A stretch of 64,000 nucleotides of DNA from Progne subis subis (taxonomy: Eukaryota; Chordata; Aves; Passeriformes; Hirundinidae): contig JAKJHU010000066.1 in assembly GCA_022316685.1 (NCBI GenBank), positions 4,399,913 to 4,463,912 on the forward strand, in the 5' to 3' direction. Shown here piece by piece: positions 27,411-39,134 of this stretch. The position numbers and the translations under genes are program-made. The notes beneath the pieces were generated by a model, which was not told where the DNA came from, did not search any database, and was given only the letters and a program-made list of their open reading frames with translations. Positions within the stretch are counted from its first letter, which is position 1; each line of letters opens with the position of its first letter.

Positions 27411-28863
27411 CCCTGCAGGGCAGTGGAGCAGTGATGGCCTGGGATGGCTCTTTGGGGTCACACCTGGATCTGGGGACCAAGTTATTCCTCAGTTCCTTTC
27501 TCAGTGGTCTGAGCTCAGCGAAAATGTGTTGGTGCCAGTCAGGGTGTGATAAATCTCTGTGGTGTGATAAATCTCCAATACAAACAGCTGGATTTTGGGT
27601 CAGTTCCCCACAGAAGGCACTTGGGGTTCTTTAAAATGATCTGAGCTGCCCTGCCAGGCCAGCATCTGGTGCAGAAGACCCAACATCTCCCGCAGGTGCT
27701 GACCAGTGTGCCCCACACCAGTGACCAGCTGGAAGGGGGCAATGTGGATTCGCTCTTGGTTATCCTTGAATTTCACAGGGCGCCAACTTTAGAAGGTGTC
27801 AGGAAAACTCTGCCCGAGTGAACCACGCTCATCCACACCCTGACTAGAGGAATCTTTGCTTTCTTCTTTTCCAGCTCAGCTGGAAGAAGAATGAGCAGGG
27901 AAGGCAATTCTTCAAAGGGCTGTACTTGTGTTTCAAGCACAGATGGGGCAGTTGGTCACCCAGAAAACACCTAAACTCCTCTATGTTCATGCGAACAACT
28001 GTCAAGGGTCTCCCTCCAGCATTTTAGGGAATTCAAACACCAGTTACGAAAGCCAACCCCGTCCCCAGAGCACAATGGCTTTGGCATATTTTCCACCTTT
28101 CCAGTGGAGTTTTCCAGCCGTTCTCGTGTGGAGCATGAAACTTTTCTCCATACCCAAAACAACCAAGCCAGAAACAAATCCCACTGCTCCAGCAGTGCTG
28201 CTCAGAGACTTCAAAACAAAATCTTTGATGTCAGCTGCCGGAGAAGAGACCCCACGATGGCCTGAGTTGTGTTTTTACAGGACTGGTCACTCCGAGGGAA
28301 GTTTTGTGGTGCGGATCTCCTAAATGCCGTGTCGCTGCTCCATCGCTCACTGCATTTGTTTGAGCTTCAGGGTCACTCAAGGATGTGACAATTTGGGCAC
28401 TGAGAGGACACCAGAACTTGGCATCGCTGTTCTGTCACTCACTGAGGTTTGTGTCCCCTCAGGATGTGGGGTCAGCATGGATGGGAATGGGAGTGGGAGC
28501 ACACGGAGAAGTTATCTCCAAGCCCTGCTCTCCCACTGGCTCTGTGTGACCTTGGGACATCTCATTTCTCTGGATTTGTGTTTACTGACCTTATACTCCA
28601 TCCTTGGGCAATTTTTTTTATCTGCCAGCTCTCCCAGCCATAAGCTGTCTCTGAGTGTCTGTATACATGCAAAGCTCAGCCCAGCTAAGCCCTGATTTCC
28701 ACTACGGATTAGTGGCATTTAAACAGTAAAGGTACAGTTTCTGATTACTCACATGGTGACCTCAGTTGTGAGTTTGAGTGGTTTTTCCTGAGACCAGGAC
28801 ATCTCCGTAATTCCTGTCCCAGGGACAGAAAACTTTCTCGTGGATCTATATGAGGCTGGAATA

Positions 28864-28923
28864 TTCCATGGGGTTTTCACACAGTGAGGTTTGGTGGAGA
28901 AAAAGGAGAAAGACCCCAAAAAA
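28864..28923 (+). repeat. Dispersed repeat, copy 2
   Basis: Matches 24552-24603 apart from one substitution and the 9-bp insertion aaaaaggag, which looks like a local duplication. It lies 30 bp from a CR1 copy but is not part of the CR1 consensus I know. Confidence 0.75.
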
Positions 28924-28952
28924 GCCAAGCATAGGAAAGCATTCTCTGAGAA

Positions 28953-29270
28953 TTATAGAATTGTGGAATGGTTTGGGTTGGAAAGAACCTTAGAAATAAT
29001 CTCATTCCAACCCCCTGCCATGGGCAGGGACACCTCCCACTGTCCCAGGTTGCTCCCAGCCCCAGTGTCCAACCCGGCCTTGGACACTTCCAGGGATTCC
29101 AGGGGCAGCCACAGCTTCTCTGGGTATCCTGTTCCAGGGCCTCACCATCCTCACAGGGTAAAATTTTATTTCTAATTTCCAATGTAAACATACTCTCTTT
29201 CAGTTTAAAGTCATTACCTCTTGTCTTGTCACTCCAGGCCTCTGTAAATTGTCTCTCTCCAATTTTCTGT
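28953..29270 (-). mobile_element. CR1 LINE 3' fragment, about 320 bp
   Basis: tatagaattgtggaatggtt, ccctgccatgggcagggaca, ggcagccacagcttctctgg, tttcagtttaaagtcattac. Intact order and low divergence. Confidence 0.92.
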
Positions 29271-29970
29271 TGGAATTCCCATACTTCAACCCCTGAATCA
29301 GTTCTGGCTTTATTTCATTACTCTAGATTTTTAATAAAAGATGTCAGGGTGGCTCAAGGAAAGTAGAAGAAGGACAAAACAAAACAGAAATAAAGAGAAA
29401 CAGAAACGAAGAACAATCCTATTCATATTCTGCTCCTTCTTAATCTCCTTCACCAGAGCTGATCTCTGTAAATCTGCTGAGATTCCTATCGGGATATATT
29501 TGTCTGCTCTTGAGATGTAAGAGGGAGAGCTGATTATCATCAAACAGCACAAAGCCAGCAGAGGAGAGCTTTGTTCAGCCTGATGTATAATTACTACCCT
29601 TTGCTGGCTGCTTTAGATCAAGCCTAAAAGGATCGGGGGGGATTTCCTTCAGTGAAAGTGATCACTCTGTGGCTGCATTTTTTTCTCCTTTCTGCTCGTT
29701 TTCTCCATGTGTGATCAGTCCTCTGAAATTTTAGGCAGCCACACGTAACAGCAGAGAAGCACCACTCTGCCAATTTAGTAGGAAAGTCATGTTTTTAATA
29801 TGCAAAATAAACTGTGGCCTTATGTAAGAATTAAATCCCACCCCCTTGTCAGACTTGGATTCAATCAAAGCTCAGCTCTAGACTGGAGTTAAAGAACGTG
29901 AAAGGGCATTTCTAGCATCAGCCCACCTGAGCTAAGGCCTAAGACAGGTTTAAGATGGGTCAGGGTCTAA

Positions 29971-30030
29971 GACTTGGAACTAAATGATCTTTAGGGTCTC
30001 CTCCAACCCAAACCACCCCATGATTCTGTA
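29971..30030 (+). mobile_element. Short CR1 3' terminus
   Basis: ggaactaaatgatctttagg, ctcctccaacccaaaccacc and atgattctgt, in plus orientation. Confidence 0.7.
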
Positions 30031-30764
30031 ACTGGACACAGCCCTCAGAGTTATCTGGAGCTAAGTGAGATGGATGTCCCTCATTTGAAAGTGCAAATAA
30101 AATAATCTGATCAGTTTAGAGCATCCTACTGACTGTCCTACGACTTGGGATTTGCTGAGAATAAAGATGGGGAATAGAAAAATTACAAGGATCACTGAAG
30201 GCTTAGAAAGTGTTCCTCATCCAGGAGAGATTTAGAAGCTCAGTGGATTTAATGCATCCAGGGAAGAATGAAGGCCCACAAACACAGTAAGAAGAGATAT
30301 CTAATGCTCTTTAATTGATGCCTTTTAATCAAGTGGGAAGAGGGCGTAATCTCAGAGCAGAAGCTAAAGCTGCACATATGCAACGTGTATCCTGCACCAT
30401 GCAGACAATTCCATTTTGAGGGAAACGGCTCAGTGACAGGGATTAGTTTTCTTTCCCTTGAAATCTTTAAGTCAAGTTCCTTTTCCTTTGACTTGTGCTT
30501 TCTCAAGAAGGATGGCCTGCTCCAGCTCTAGAGCTGACCTGATAGGTCCCTGCACTGTGTACCTCTGACTGTTTCATCGTGCTGGATTCCTCACTGGAGA
30601 AACACATTTTTTAAATTTTAATAGTCAGCCTTGGGCAGCATTACCCAAATAAAATACAAGAATAAACCATCCCAGAGGGTCAGCCACTGGTTTCTGCCCT
30701 CTCAGTGCCCTTTAGGCAGAAGATTCTGGACAAGCCCAGGGGAAGGTGTGCCTGGAGCACTCAC

Positions 30765-30911
30765 CAGGGTCTTGTAGTCGATCTGCTGCCGGATGAGCTT
30801 GTCCTCGCTCAGCGAGTACCGCGCCTCCCCAGTGATGGAGTCGATGGGGCCCTTCTCCATCTGCTGCTTGATGGCACAGAAAAGGGAGAAGAGAGGCTCT
30901 CCAGCACACTC
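30765..30911 (-). CDS. PLXNA2: PLXNA2 window exon 12: GAP domain N-half
   Basis: 147 bp (49 codons, phase 0 at both ends), acceptor at 30912-30913, donor gtgagt at 30759-30764. It reads [20 protein letters not shown], then [20 protein letters not shown] and RQQIDYKTL. It ends where the RBD is inserted into the GAP fold. Serine replaces alanine in PIDSITG relative to human as I remember it. Confidence 0.96.
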
Positions 30912-31099
30912 CTGCAGGGATGGAAAGTAACCGTGAGGTGAAAGTACAGGCTAGAACTGAAAATCCCACCTGGGCACCCCTAGTGATCGCCTTGGTTTGC
31001 CATCCCAAACTGCTCGTGATGGATACACCAACGGGGACCAGTCTATTCCAACAGCACAGGATCAGAGGTGAGCCTCCACTTCCACAGGGTGCAGCCAGC

Positions 31100-31272
31100 C
31101 CTTGGGCACGTGGTGGGACCCTTGGGGATTGTCCTGTGCAGTGCCAGGGGTTGCACTTGATGGCACAAGGCTCTCAGGCACGTGGTGGGACCTTGGGGAT
31201 GGTCCTGTGGAGTGTCAGGAGTTGGATCTTGTGGACCTTGTGGGTCCCTTCCAACTCAGCTTATTCGTGACT
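31100..31272 (+). mobile_element. CR1 3' terminus with an internal tandem duplication of about 72 bp
   Basis: gcacgtggtgggacccttgg at 31106 is repeated at 31178 (ggcacgtggtgggaccttgg). The second copy runs on into gggtcccttccaactcagct, a CR1 end. The two halves differ at several positions. Confidence 0.7.
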
Positions 31273-31599
31273 TGTGTGAGTGTCCTGTCATGGGACAAAG
31301 GTGTCAGTGGTCCCTGGCAATGCTGGGGCTGTTCAAGTGATTGCCACCAGGCCAGAGCTTTGCCCTGGTGGAGCAGGTAGCGGGATGGGTCCCAGATGAC
31401 CTGGAAGCAGGTTTTAAAAGGAGATGGATGGCTGGTGCCCCATCCTGGGTGACTGGGCAGAGCCCACAGACTCCCTGAACACTCTCATGCTGCAGGCAAA
31501 TGAATGCTCAGGCCCAGATGTGCCCCTGGACTGTGTGTGGAGGTTACAGAAGCGTGGGGCCCAGCACACGACAGCCCCAGGCAGGCACAGCAAGGCTCA

Positions 31600-31770
31600 T
31601 TTCTCCCCAGCTTCTCCTCACCATTCCCACTCCCTGCACTCCTATTCCCACTCCTTTCCTCCCTTGCTGCCCTCCCTCAACACCGCGCACCCCCAGCTTT
31701 CTGCTCCTGCCTCCCTTCCCCTTCACCTCCCCCTCCTTCCTCCCCTCCTCGCCCTCTCCTCTTGTGTCCC
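31600..31770 (+). repeat. Pyrimidine-rich tract
   Basis: Almost entirely C and T on the plus strand for about 170 bp, with few purines. The PLXNA2 transcript strand is correspondingly purine-rich. Confidence 0.85.
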
Positions 31771-32931
31771 AACTCAATGAGGCGAGGTCATTTTCCTCTG
31801 GTGTAAATCCCAACGAAAACAAGTTAATAATCGGGAGCAAAGTGGCCCCTTTTTCAGTCCCTACACCTGTCTCCCACTTAATTAGCTTATCTGCCAGCAG
31901 CATATTGCTTCTGTGTGCCTGTCTCCTGCCCTTATCAGGCCTCTGTTCAGGCTAAGGCAAGAAGACAAGTAGCTGAGTGGGGTGAAAAAAGCCTATTATA
32001 AAAGCAGCTCTTTAGAGAGTCACCTCCTTATATCCTTTCCTTTCAGCTGAAAGCAGGGATCTGATACTGAAGTCACTGAAATTACCTTCCAGGGACCTTC
32101 AAAATTTTCCCATGTGCTCGTCCTTGAACTGGTCGTGCCTGGGGAAGGCTCAGGGGGATTGGGGTTTATTTGTAAAGCCTCAAATTGCCTGGCAGAGGTG
32201 GTTATCCTGTCCAAATGAGGATGTGAGGTGGGAGGATATTTAACAGCTGCAGTGGGAGTGGGGGAGAGGTGCAGAGCTCAGTTCCTTGCAGAAAGACTGG
32301 CTTTGAGACTGGGAACTGTGATTCTTGAGGCTCAACGTGGGTCCCTCCAGGGAAGTTGGATGCCCCAGCAGTCAGTGGCAGGGCTCAAGGACTGAAAGAC
32401 TTTTTTAACTACACAAACCCTGAGGAGAGCTTCCAGGAGGAATGAGAGAGCTCAGGGGGTGCCTCAAACTCTTCCAGTCGAGATCTTTCGCCCAGCTTTG
32501 CTGATGGGTGTCCCTCCGCTCCTCATGGGGCTGTGTCTCAGCACTGCCTCTGAGCTGGGGTGTAAGGAGATCTCCATCCACTGGGCACTGAAACCAGGGG
32601 TCACCACATGATGGAGACCTCAGTCTGCTGTTAAAATGACAGCATGTTCCACACAGGTCTCAGTCAGACTCTGAAATCCTTCCCATTTCGGCACTGACCC
32701 TTAGACCCCACCTCTGTACAAGAGAGAGACCAACAAGGTTGCCTCTCTAACAAAGTGTCCCTCCTTGTTCTACCTGGGCCAGAAAGAAACCCATCTCCTA
32801 TTAGGCAGTGACCTCCTTCCAGAGGCAAAAAAAGCCTTTCACTTTATGTCTGGGAAGCTTTCACCCCAACTGATCCTCACCAAGAAGAAATGCTTTAAAG
32901 CAGCTGTTTTTTTCCATGCTCCTCCTCTTAC

Positions 32932-32998
32932 CTTGAGGAACTTGTAGAGGAGGAAGGTGAACCAGTTGGTGAGCATTTTCTCAGCCACAGACTCTGTC
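32932..32998 (-). CDS. PLXNA2: PLXNA2 window exon 11: GAP domain N-half, after the arginine pair
   Basis: 67 bp, the shortest exon here. Acceptor at 32999-33000, donor gtaaga at 32926-32931. The first base completes the second arginine of the LLLRR motif of exon 10, then [20 protein letters not shown] and LK. This segment is among the most conserved in all plexins. Confidence 0.96.
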
Positions 32999-34089
32999 CT
33001 AAAGCGAAGAAAAAAGAGAATTGGAAGTGAGTAAGTCATGATGGCCGTATCAAATACTGTCCTCCCAGCCCAGTGGGAAGTGTGGCATGGCGCCATCAAG
33101 ATTTAGCACGTCCTAGGTTCCCTGTTGTAGTTGTGGATTTAGGATACCTGCGGGAAAACCCTTGCTGCCCTGTTGATTCTCCTGTGGCTGTGAGTCCCTG
33201 TGCATCTGTTTTTCAGTTTCTCCAACAACAAAAAGGAGTTGACGACATTTGAGGGAATCTTCTTTGAAGAGCTCAGGGGGGATAAATCCATCAAATCTGA
33301 GGAGCTCAGGGTGAGGCCATATGTCAAGGAGGCTGTATAAACACTCAGGAGAGACAGATCTAAGTCTCTAGGGAACAGTTATCTGGCACTGCCTATCTCC
33401 CTGGCATTTGGGAGTGATTACACTCCTGGACATGTCAATGTGGCACATACACGGAGCTCATCCTTCTGCCCTTGAGCACTCTGTCCTCAATCAAACAAAA
33501 AATCCGTCTTGAGGCTTCAGGATAAGCTTCTCCTGCTGAAACATGTGCTGGCTCCAGCACATGCACTGTAGAAAAATCAAGAGAAACCAAGAGAAACCTG
33601 GAGAAACCAAGAAAAAAGAAGAGTTCCTGCCTGGAAGAGTTAAAGTGGGTCCTCCTTGTCCTGGCTCTCACCAAAGCCATGCAGAGGTTGTTGCTTCTCT
33701 CTGCCCAGAAAAATCTCTTTAGGGCCATAAATGTCGTGTGGGATGAACACTGGACACAGGTGAAGTGGGAAAATCACTTCTACCCGCTCCTTTCTTCTGT
33801 CAAACTCCTCCAAAACTGCAAAATATTCTTCTCACAGACTCATGAGGAGGGAAGGGAAGCATCAAGTTGAACCCAGCTGCTCCCAAGAGCTCTCTGAGGA
33901 CCTCGCACCGACATCTGACCCAAGGCACTGAGCTGATCATTTGCTCTGTTCTGGTGCTGCTCAGTGCAGAACTTCCTTCTCTGACTTCTTCTGGTGTTTC
34001 CAGGGTTTGGAACACTGGATGAGCCTTTTTTGTTTACTGGCTCTCCTTGAAAAGACCACAGTTAATTTCCAGCAAAGGGGATCAGACTT

Positions 34090-34205
34090 AGAAAAGAGCT
34101 GGAAGAAGGAGAAAGAGGAAAGATGGGGTGCTCAGAGTGAGCAACAGGGGAAGAAGACAAAGGAGAGAGGGGAAAGAAAAGGAGAGAAAAGAAGGGCAGA
34201 GGCAG
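34090..34205 (+). repeat. Purine-rich tract
   Basis: About 115 bp dominated by A and G (gaaagagg, gaagaagac, gagagaaaag units) on the plus strand. Confidence 0.7.
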
Positions 34206-35244
34206 TGCCATCCATCATCAGAGAAGAAGCACAGGAAGGAAGCCTGGGGACAGCTGGAGGGTGGTCACCAGCCAGGCTGTAGGGCTTGATCACATCAGGA
34301 AATCAAATGACACCAAAGCAAATCCAGCCTCTGCCCCTGGCACTGCTGCCCTGAATGCCAGGACGTGCCTTCTGCTCCTTTTTTGCTGGTTCTCCACATT
34401 GGGCCACGTGCCAGATGAAAAAACTCCCAGCCCAACAGGCACCAGAGAACCCTTCCCTGTCCAAGCTGTCCATGGGAATCAACTGAGGGCTCCTCAGAGT
34501 CAGCTCCGAGCTGCGGCAAAGGCCATTCATCCCCAGAACACTCCCCCTGATTTTATTTAGGGCTCTTGAATCAGGAGGGTTGGTTCAGTCTGTGAAAAGG
34601 AGATAGATCTGATCCTAAAGGGAGAAGAGGCAGCACTTTCCTAGGCACGGAAAGGACATTAATTACAGAGCAGTAGATTCTGAATTTGAGGTTTCCCACA
34701 GAACTGTGGAGTTTAGACCTTAGACCAGACCAAGATGCATCAATTCAAACTTGTTCCCTGCAGGAAACCAGTTCTGCTGTCCCTCTCTTCAGCTGATTTA
34801 CACTAACTCTCAGCTCTGGGAGAGAAATGAGATCCAGTGTAGCTGTAGACTCTCCATGTGTCTGTATTAAACTCAGAAGCAAGGCTGGGAAATCCATGTC
34901 CCAGGCAGGAGATGGAAGAAGTTGACATCCTCTCACCAGGGATTTAATTGACCATATGTGTGATATCCCTACAGGTACTAAACAACATGATTGGGGTTTT
35001 CAGGTCAAAAGAAAACGTAAGCATAAATTAACATCTTAAGCATGCAAAGAGCCCAAAATAAGGATTGAGCTTTCTCTGTCCTTATGAAACTTTTGTGAGG
35101 ATCCACATGAAAATACAGAGGTTGATTTTTTATCACTGACTACTTTTGATGCCTTAAGTTTTAGCTTTCATATTTTTCAGATTCTGTGCTGCCCAGGGGT
35201 GCAGTTCTGAGCTCACATTCAGGGTCACTCAGCTCTCTTCACAG

Positions 35245-35592
35245 TGTAGGGAGACAAAATAAATCCTTTTCCTGCTGCAGACCAAGGACAACTTTCAGGC
35301 CCAAAAGCACAAACAGCAGTGGCTGAAGGGAGGAACAAGAAGGATGAGACCTCACAACCTGAAGCTGTAATTGGATAATTAAACCCCAATATGCAAATGG
35401 ACCAAAACTTATAAAAGTGTGAGACCTCGTGACCGCTCGTCCATTTTGTGACCATTTTGGGTCCACCTTGGGTGTAGCCCTGGCCAGGCTCTTGTCCTGT
35501 CCAAGATGTATCCTAAAAGCCTTTCAATAAATATCTACTTTATTCTCAGCTCTGTCCAGTCTCTGTTCCAGGTCAGCCTTCCCAAGGCATCA
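35245..35592 (+). mobile_element. Solo LTR of an endogenous retrovirus (avian)
   Basis: Starts tgtagggagac and ends ccaaggcatca. In order it has an octamer-type atgcaaat (35392), a TATA box (cttataaaag, 35408) and aataaa (35526), with about 60 bp of U5 after that. That is a complete U3-R-U5 layout on the plus strand. No gag/pol/env sequence adjoins it. No matching flanking duplication was found, so the ends may be a few bases off. It lies 110 bp from exon 10's donor. Confidence 0.6.
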
Positions 35593-35701
35593 CTTTTTGT
35601 TTAGGAGATGGAGCAAGACCTACACCATCAAAGATGATCACGACGTTTATGAAGGCACAGCCTTCCCAGCCCGGCTCCCTCCATGCCCCAGGCATCCTTA
35701 C

Positions 35702-35970
35702 CTCCGGAGCAGCAGCTTGGGGTGGTTCTTGCTCTCCAGGTTTTTGTCGATGAGGTCGGCCAGGAGCTGTTTGAGGACGTCGGTGGCGTACTCCAGCTTG
35801 CTCTGCAGCACGGTCATGATCAGCGAGGCCACGTTGCCGCGGTCCCGCATGGAGAAGCTGCGCTGAGACTCCAGCGTGCGGATGAAGGACAGCAGGAACA
35901 CCTTGTTGTTGATCAGCTGGGCAAAGAGCTTCAGGCCCTTCTCCACCCGTTCCTGCCGGTAGCCAGGGAC
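35702..35970 (-). CDS. PLXNA2: PLXNA2 window exon 10: juxtamembrane end and GAP N-half with the first catalytic arginines
   Basis: 269 bp, acceptor at 35971-35972, donor gtaagg at 35696-35701. It reads [80 protein letters not shown] and KNHPKLLLR, with the next arginine codon split by the intron. By counting back from the C-terminus, the RR pair corresponds to Arg1429/Arg1430 of plexin-A1, whose mutation abolishes GAP-dependent signalling. Confidence 0.97.
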
Positions 35971-38900
35971 CTGCACAAGAAGAAAGGGGTTTTTTTCCCT
36001 TTCCTTCATTTTTCCCACTGTCAGATGTCCTGTTGTCACACTCTCTTTGCTACTCCTCTGCTCTCATCCCACCGAAGCTCCTCAGCTAAGGAAACACAGG
36101 AAGGGAATCCATACATCATCTAATGATTAGGAAGTCTGAGAAGACTCCCAGCCACGTCTACATGATTTTTCCAATCCTGTGTTCCCCTCTCTGAACAGCA
36201 CATCCAAAAGGGATTTCCAGTGCCTAAATGTGTCGCCATGCCACGTCATATTTTTATTTCAGTCAGACTGAAGTCTTTCATCCAAGCCTTCTCTCATTCC
36301 TGCAAGAAACCCTCTTGCAGAGGTTTGGAGTTCAGCTTTAGGGAGCTGGGAGAGGCAGCGAGAGGTGAACGGGAAAGAAACCCCAGCCCAGGGTGAGGTT
36401 TTGAGGAGATGAAGAGATGCAGTGAGGCAGTGGCTGAGATTGTGACCATGGAACTGGGCCTTGGTTTGAAGAGCAAGGCAGGTGAAGGGGTGAGAGGACA
36501 CCTTGAGCTCCAGTAGAGCCCCTGCTTTTGGGAGCTGAGATGTTTTGGAGACAGAGTGATTGATAAGTCTCGTATTTCTCACCTGTGAGAGGCTGAGGAA
36601 CTCATTTATATATGGAAAAATTTAGGAACTCAGTGCTGGACCCTGGGCTACACTGAGTTCTTTTCGATCCCTCATGTTTTAGGCAAAAAATGAAACCTAA
36701 ATAGAGAACTCCAGACTCATCCCTCCACTTGCTGAAGCTGTTCCAGCCCTTGAAAAACTTTCTTGGAAGCTGAAGGGTCTCACCACAGAGCAACACATGT
36801 CACCAAGGCATATATGAATTAATAACCACCCAAATTTGGCACTTTAATACAAAATAAGTTGGCTTGCTTAAACAGCCAAGCAGTGCAAGGCCCCTTATAG
36901 AGTCGTTACTTTTTCATTCTGGAAATTAGAGTTCTCAACTCTTTTTGCATCCAACAAATAAATCACTTCCTAAATAGATTGAGACAACCAACCAACCAAC
37001 GAACCACCACCACCCATCCCGCCAATAATTATTTTTAACTCACTCACTTGAACATTTAATATTGTCTATCCCTGGGATATTATGGAGAATTAAAACAAAA
37101 TAACAAGAAAAAGTATTTTGTGCTGCATCTGGAAGCAGTTAATTAGCAAATGAACTGGAAATAAGTAAGACCTTCTCACTGTGGGATCTGTGCTGGGGCC
37201 TTTTGCAATAAATAGCAATTCCTTCTGGGTGCTACAGAGAAGGGAGCAGAATGGGAGCTGCCTTCACATTGGTAGCCAAAGCTGTTGACACTGAGAGAGC
37301 TGGTGAAGCTTTAAAAAGGATTAAGGGAAAAAAAAAATAAAATGAATGGAATGAAAGGAAGAAGAGATCAAAGGTGTTGGATGGAAACATTAGCTCAGTG
37401 TGTATCTACACAGGGGAGCATCCATGCTAAGGCCTCTGCAGGGGTCAGATGCTGCTCTGTGATCAGCTGGGTGGGGTTAATGAATGCAGGGATTGAAATT
37501 GGCTGTGGGGATAGTGGAAGTGTTTGCCTGTGCACACATGTGAGAGGGAGGTTCAGCACCCCTCGTTCCTCCTCGTTTTCTGGAGCTGCTCGTCCTGAGG
37601 GGAAGCAGCTGGATGCCACTCCACCTGCACTCCAAATCTATATGGTAGTTATGTGTAACTCAGCCTCCTGCCCAGTCCCACAAGCCCTCCTTTCTGACCG
37701 ATTCAGGTTTTCTAATGTCTCTCTCCACACAGTCGGATGAATTTTGGCTCTTCCGAGGGGCAGGAGCAAAGCCAAGCAGGCATCTCTGATTACACAGCCA
37801 GCCAAGTGTGGGCCTGCCTGTGCCAGCTCCTGCTCCTCTTTCCTGCCAACCAAGCCCAGGCCTGGCCTCCAGCAATCTCCCAGGCCCTTTCCAGAGCCTC
37901 TCTGGAGCTCAGAGCCTGCCAAAGGCTTCACAGAAAGCTCAGCCAACGCCTTGGCCATGCTGAATCTCCTGATTCTCCAGCCCAGGTATTCCTAGAGCAG
38001 AGCCTGTCCACCTGCCAGAACCTGGAGCGGATTTTAGCCTGGCAGAGCTCACCTGGGTTCCCATCGAGCTCCTGTCACCACTCAGGTAAAACAGGCTCTG
38101 TGTAGACCCCAAGGTTTGTGAGCGATGTCTCACTGTGCTCATCTCCCTCCAGAGGGTCTGGGTGGAGGAGGAAGATGTGGGCAGAGTATGGACAGACTGA
38201 CACTGTGGTTTTCTGATCTCACTGCAAAGCAGAATGCAGCAAAGGTGAAGCTCCCTCAGTGATGTGGGGTTATTTTCATAGGGGTTGCCACGAAGAAAAC
38301 CTGGACTCTTTGTAGTGTGAGAGTCATGAAAAGCTGGATGATACAGGCAAACACACTCCACTGACATACAACAGGTTTCCCTTGCCCCTGCATGGCAGAA
38401 AACATTAAATCCAGTCTAAAACTCAAACCACAGACAGGTTAAGACTAAAGAGAAGCCTAATTGAGTAGACCTAATGCATATGGATTTATGAGTCTTCCAA
38501 ATAAGTGAGTGATCAGACAGAATTTAGCAGGTAACAAGTGACAGGATGAGAGGAAACGGCCTTAAAGCTGTGCCAGAGGAGGTTTGGATTTGAAATTTGG
38601 GAAAATTTCTTCACTGAAAGGATGATCAGATGGTGGAACAAGCTGTCCAGGGGAATTGTGGGATCACAATCCCAAGAAGTTTTCAGAAAGTGTGCAGATG
38701 TCACACAAAGGGACATGGGGTAGTGATGGAATTGGCAGCATTGGGTTGATGAATGGAATTTATGATTTTAGAGGTCTTTCACAACCTAAATGATTTTAAG
38801 ATCTAATATGATCTGAAATAATAGCAAACATTTCCCCTTTCAACCCAGATTTTTAATGAGGACCTGTTTCACCCTTTGTAGGACACAGCATAACCAAGTG

Positions 38901-38991
38901 ATCGCATCCCCACCACTGACAGAGAATCTCTGTAATTCAGGACTGAACAGGGAGGCATGAGAGGAGCTAGAAGCAGGAAACGTTGTTTTAC
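35971..38991 (-). other. PLXNA2: PLXNA2 intron 9
   Basis: 3021 bp. Contains one plus-strand CR1 (38538-38812). Region 36000-38500 is AT-rich around 36800-37150 and otherwise featureless to me. Confidence 0.85.
38538..38812 (+). mobile_element. CR1 LINE 3' fragment
   Basis: gtgacaggatgagaggaaac, tgaaatttgggaaaatttct, cagatggtggaacaagctgt, gtctttcacaacctaaatga. The upstream part includes the CR1 segment before the usual truncation point. Confidence 0.8.
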
Positions 38992-39134
38992 CTCCAAATC
39001 TCTCAGGACTGGATGATCTTCAATGCCAGGGAAAAGCACCCTCATCGTGTAGGTTCGGTAGTCGAGGAAAGGAATCCCAGCTCCATCCAGGTCACTGGTC
39101 AGCTCGTGGATATCTGTCTGCAGCTCTGCAAAGG
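38992..39134 (-). CDS. PLXNA2: PLXNA2 window exon 9: juxtamembrane coiled coil
   Basis: 143 bp, acceptor at 39135-39136, donor gtaaaa at 38986-38991. Two bases complete an alanine, then [40 protein letters not shown] and PVLRDLE. It continues the heptad-like helix begun in exon 8. It then enters the [12 protein letters not shown] segment, which folds against the GAP domain and helps hold it inactive as a monomer. Confidence 0.96.

Larger units (their letters stand above)
25313..30764 (-). other. PLXNA2: PLXNA2 intron 12
   Basis: 5452 bp. Holds CR1 copies (25499-25690, 27347-27410, 28953-29270, 29971-30030), an LTR-like segment (25740-26100), the second copy of the dispersed repeat (28864-28923) and an AT-rich stretch (27045-27135). 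The rest (26100-27040, 27420-28850, 30040-30760) shows nothing recognisable. Confidence 0.8.
30912..32931 (-). other. PLXNA2: PLXNA2 intron 11
   Basis: 2020 bp. Contains a partly duplicated CR1 terminus (31100-31272) and a 170-bp pyrimidine-rich tract (31600-31770). The remainder is unremarkable. Confidence 0.85.
32999..35701 (-). other. PLXNA2: PLXNA2 intron 10
   Basis: 2703 bp. Holds an LTR-like element (35245-35592) and a purine-rich tract (34090-34205). No CR1 was recognised. Confidence 0.85.

Noticed and set aside
31500..31955. Serine/proline-rich plus-strand open frames
   Set aside because: Produced by the polypyrimidine tract. Composition explains them completely.
35240..35597. Target-site duplication around the LTR at 35245-35592
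   Set aside because: Flanking bases (cacag and ctttt) do not match, so either the ends are off by some bases or the duplication has decayed. The LTR call rests on internal layout only.
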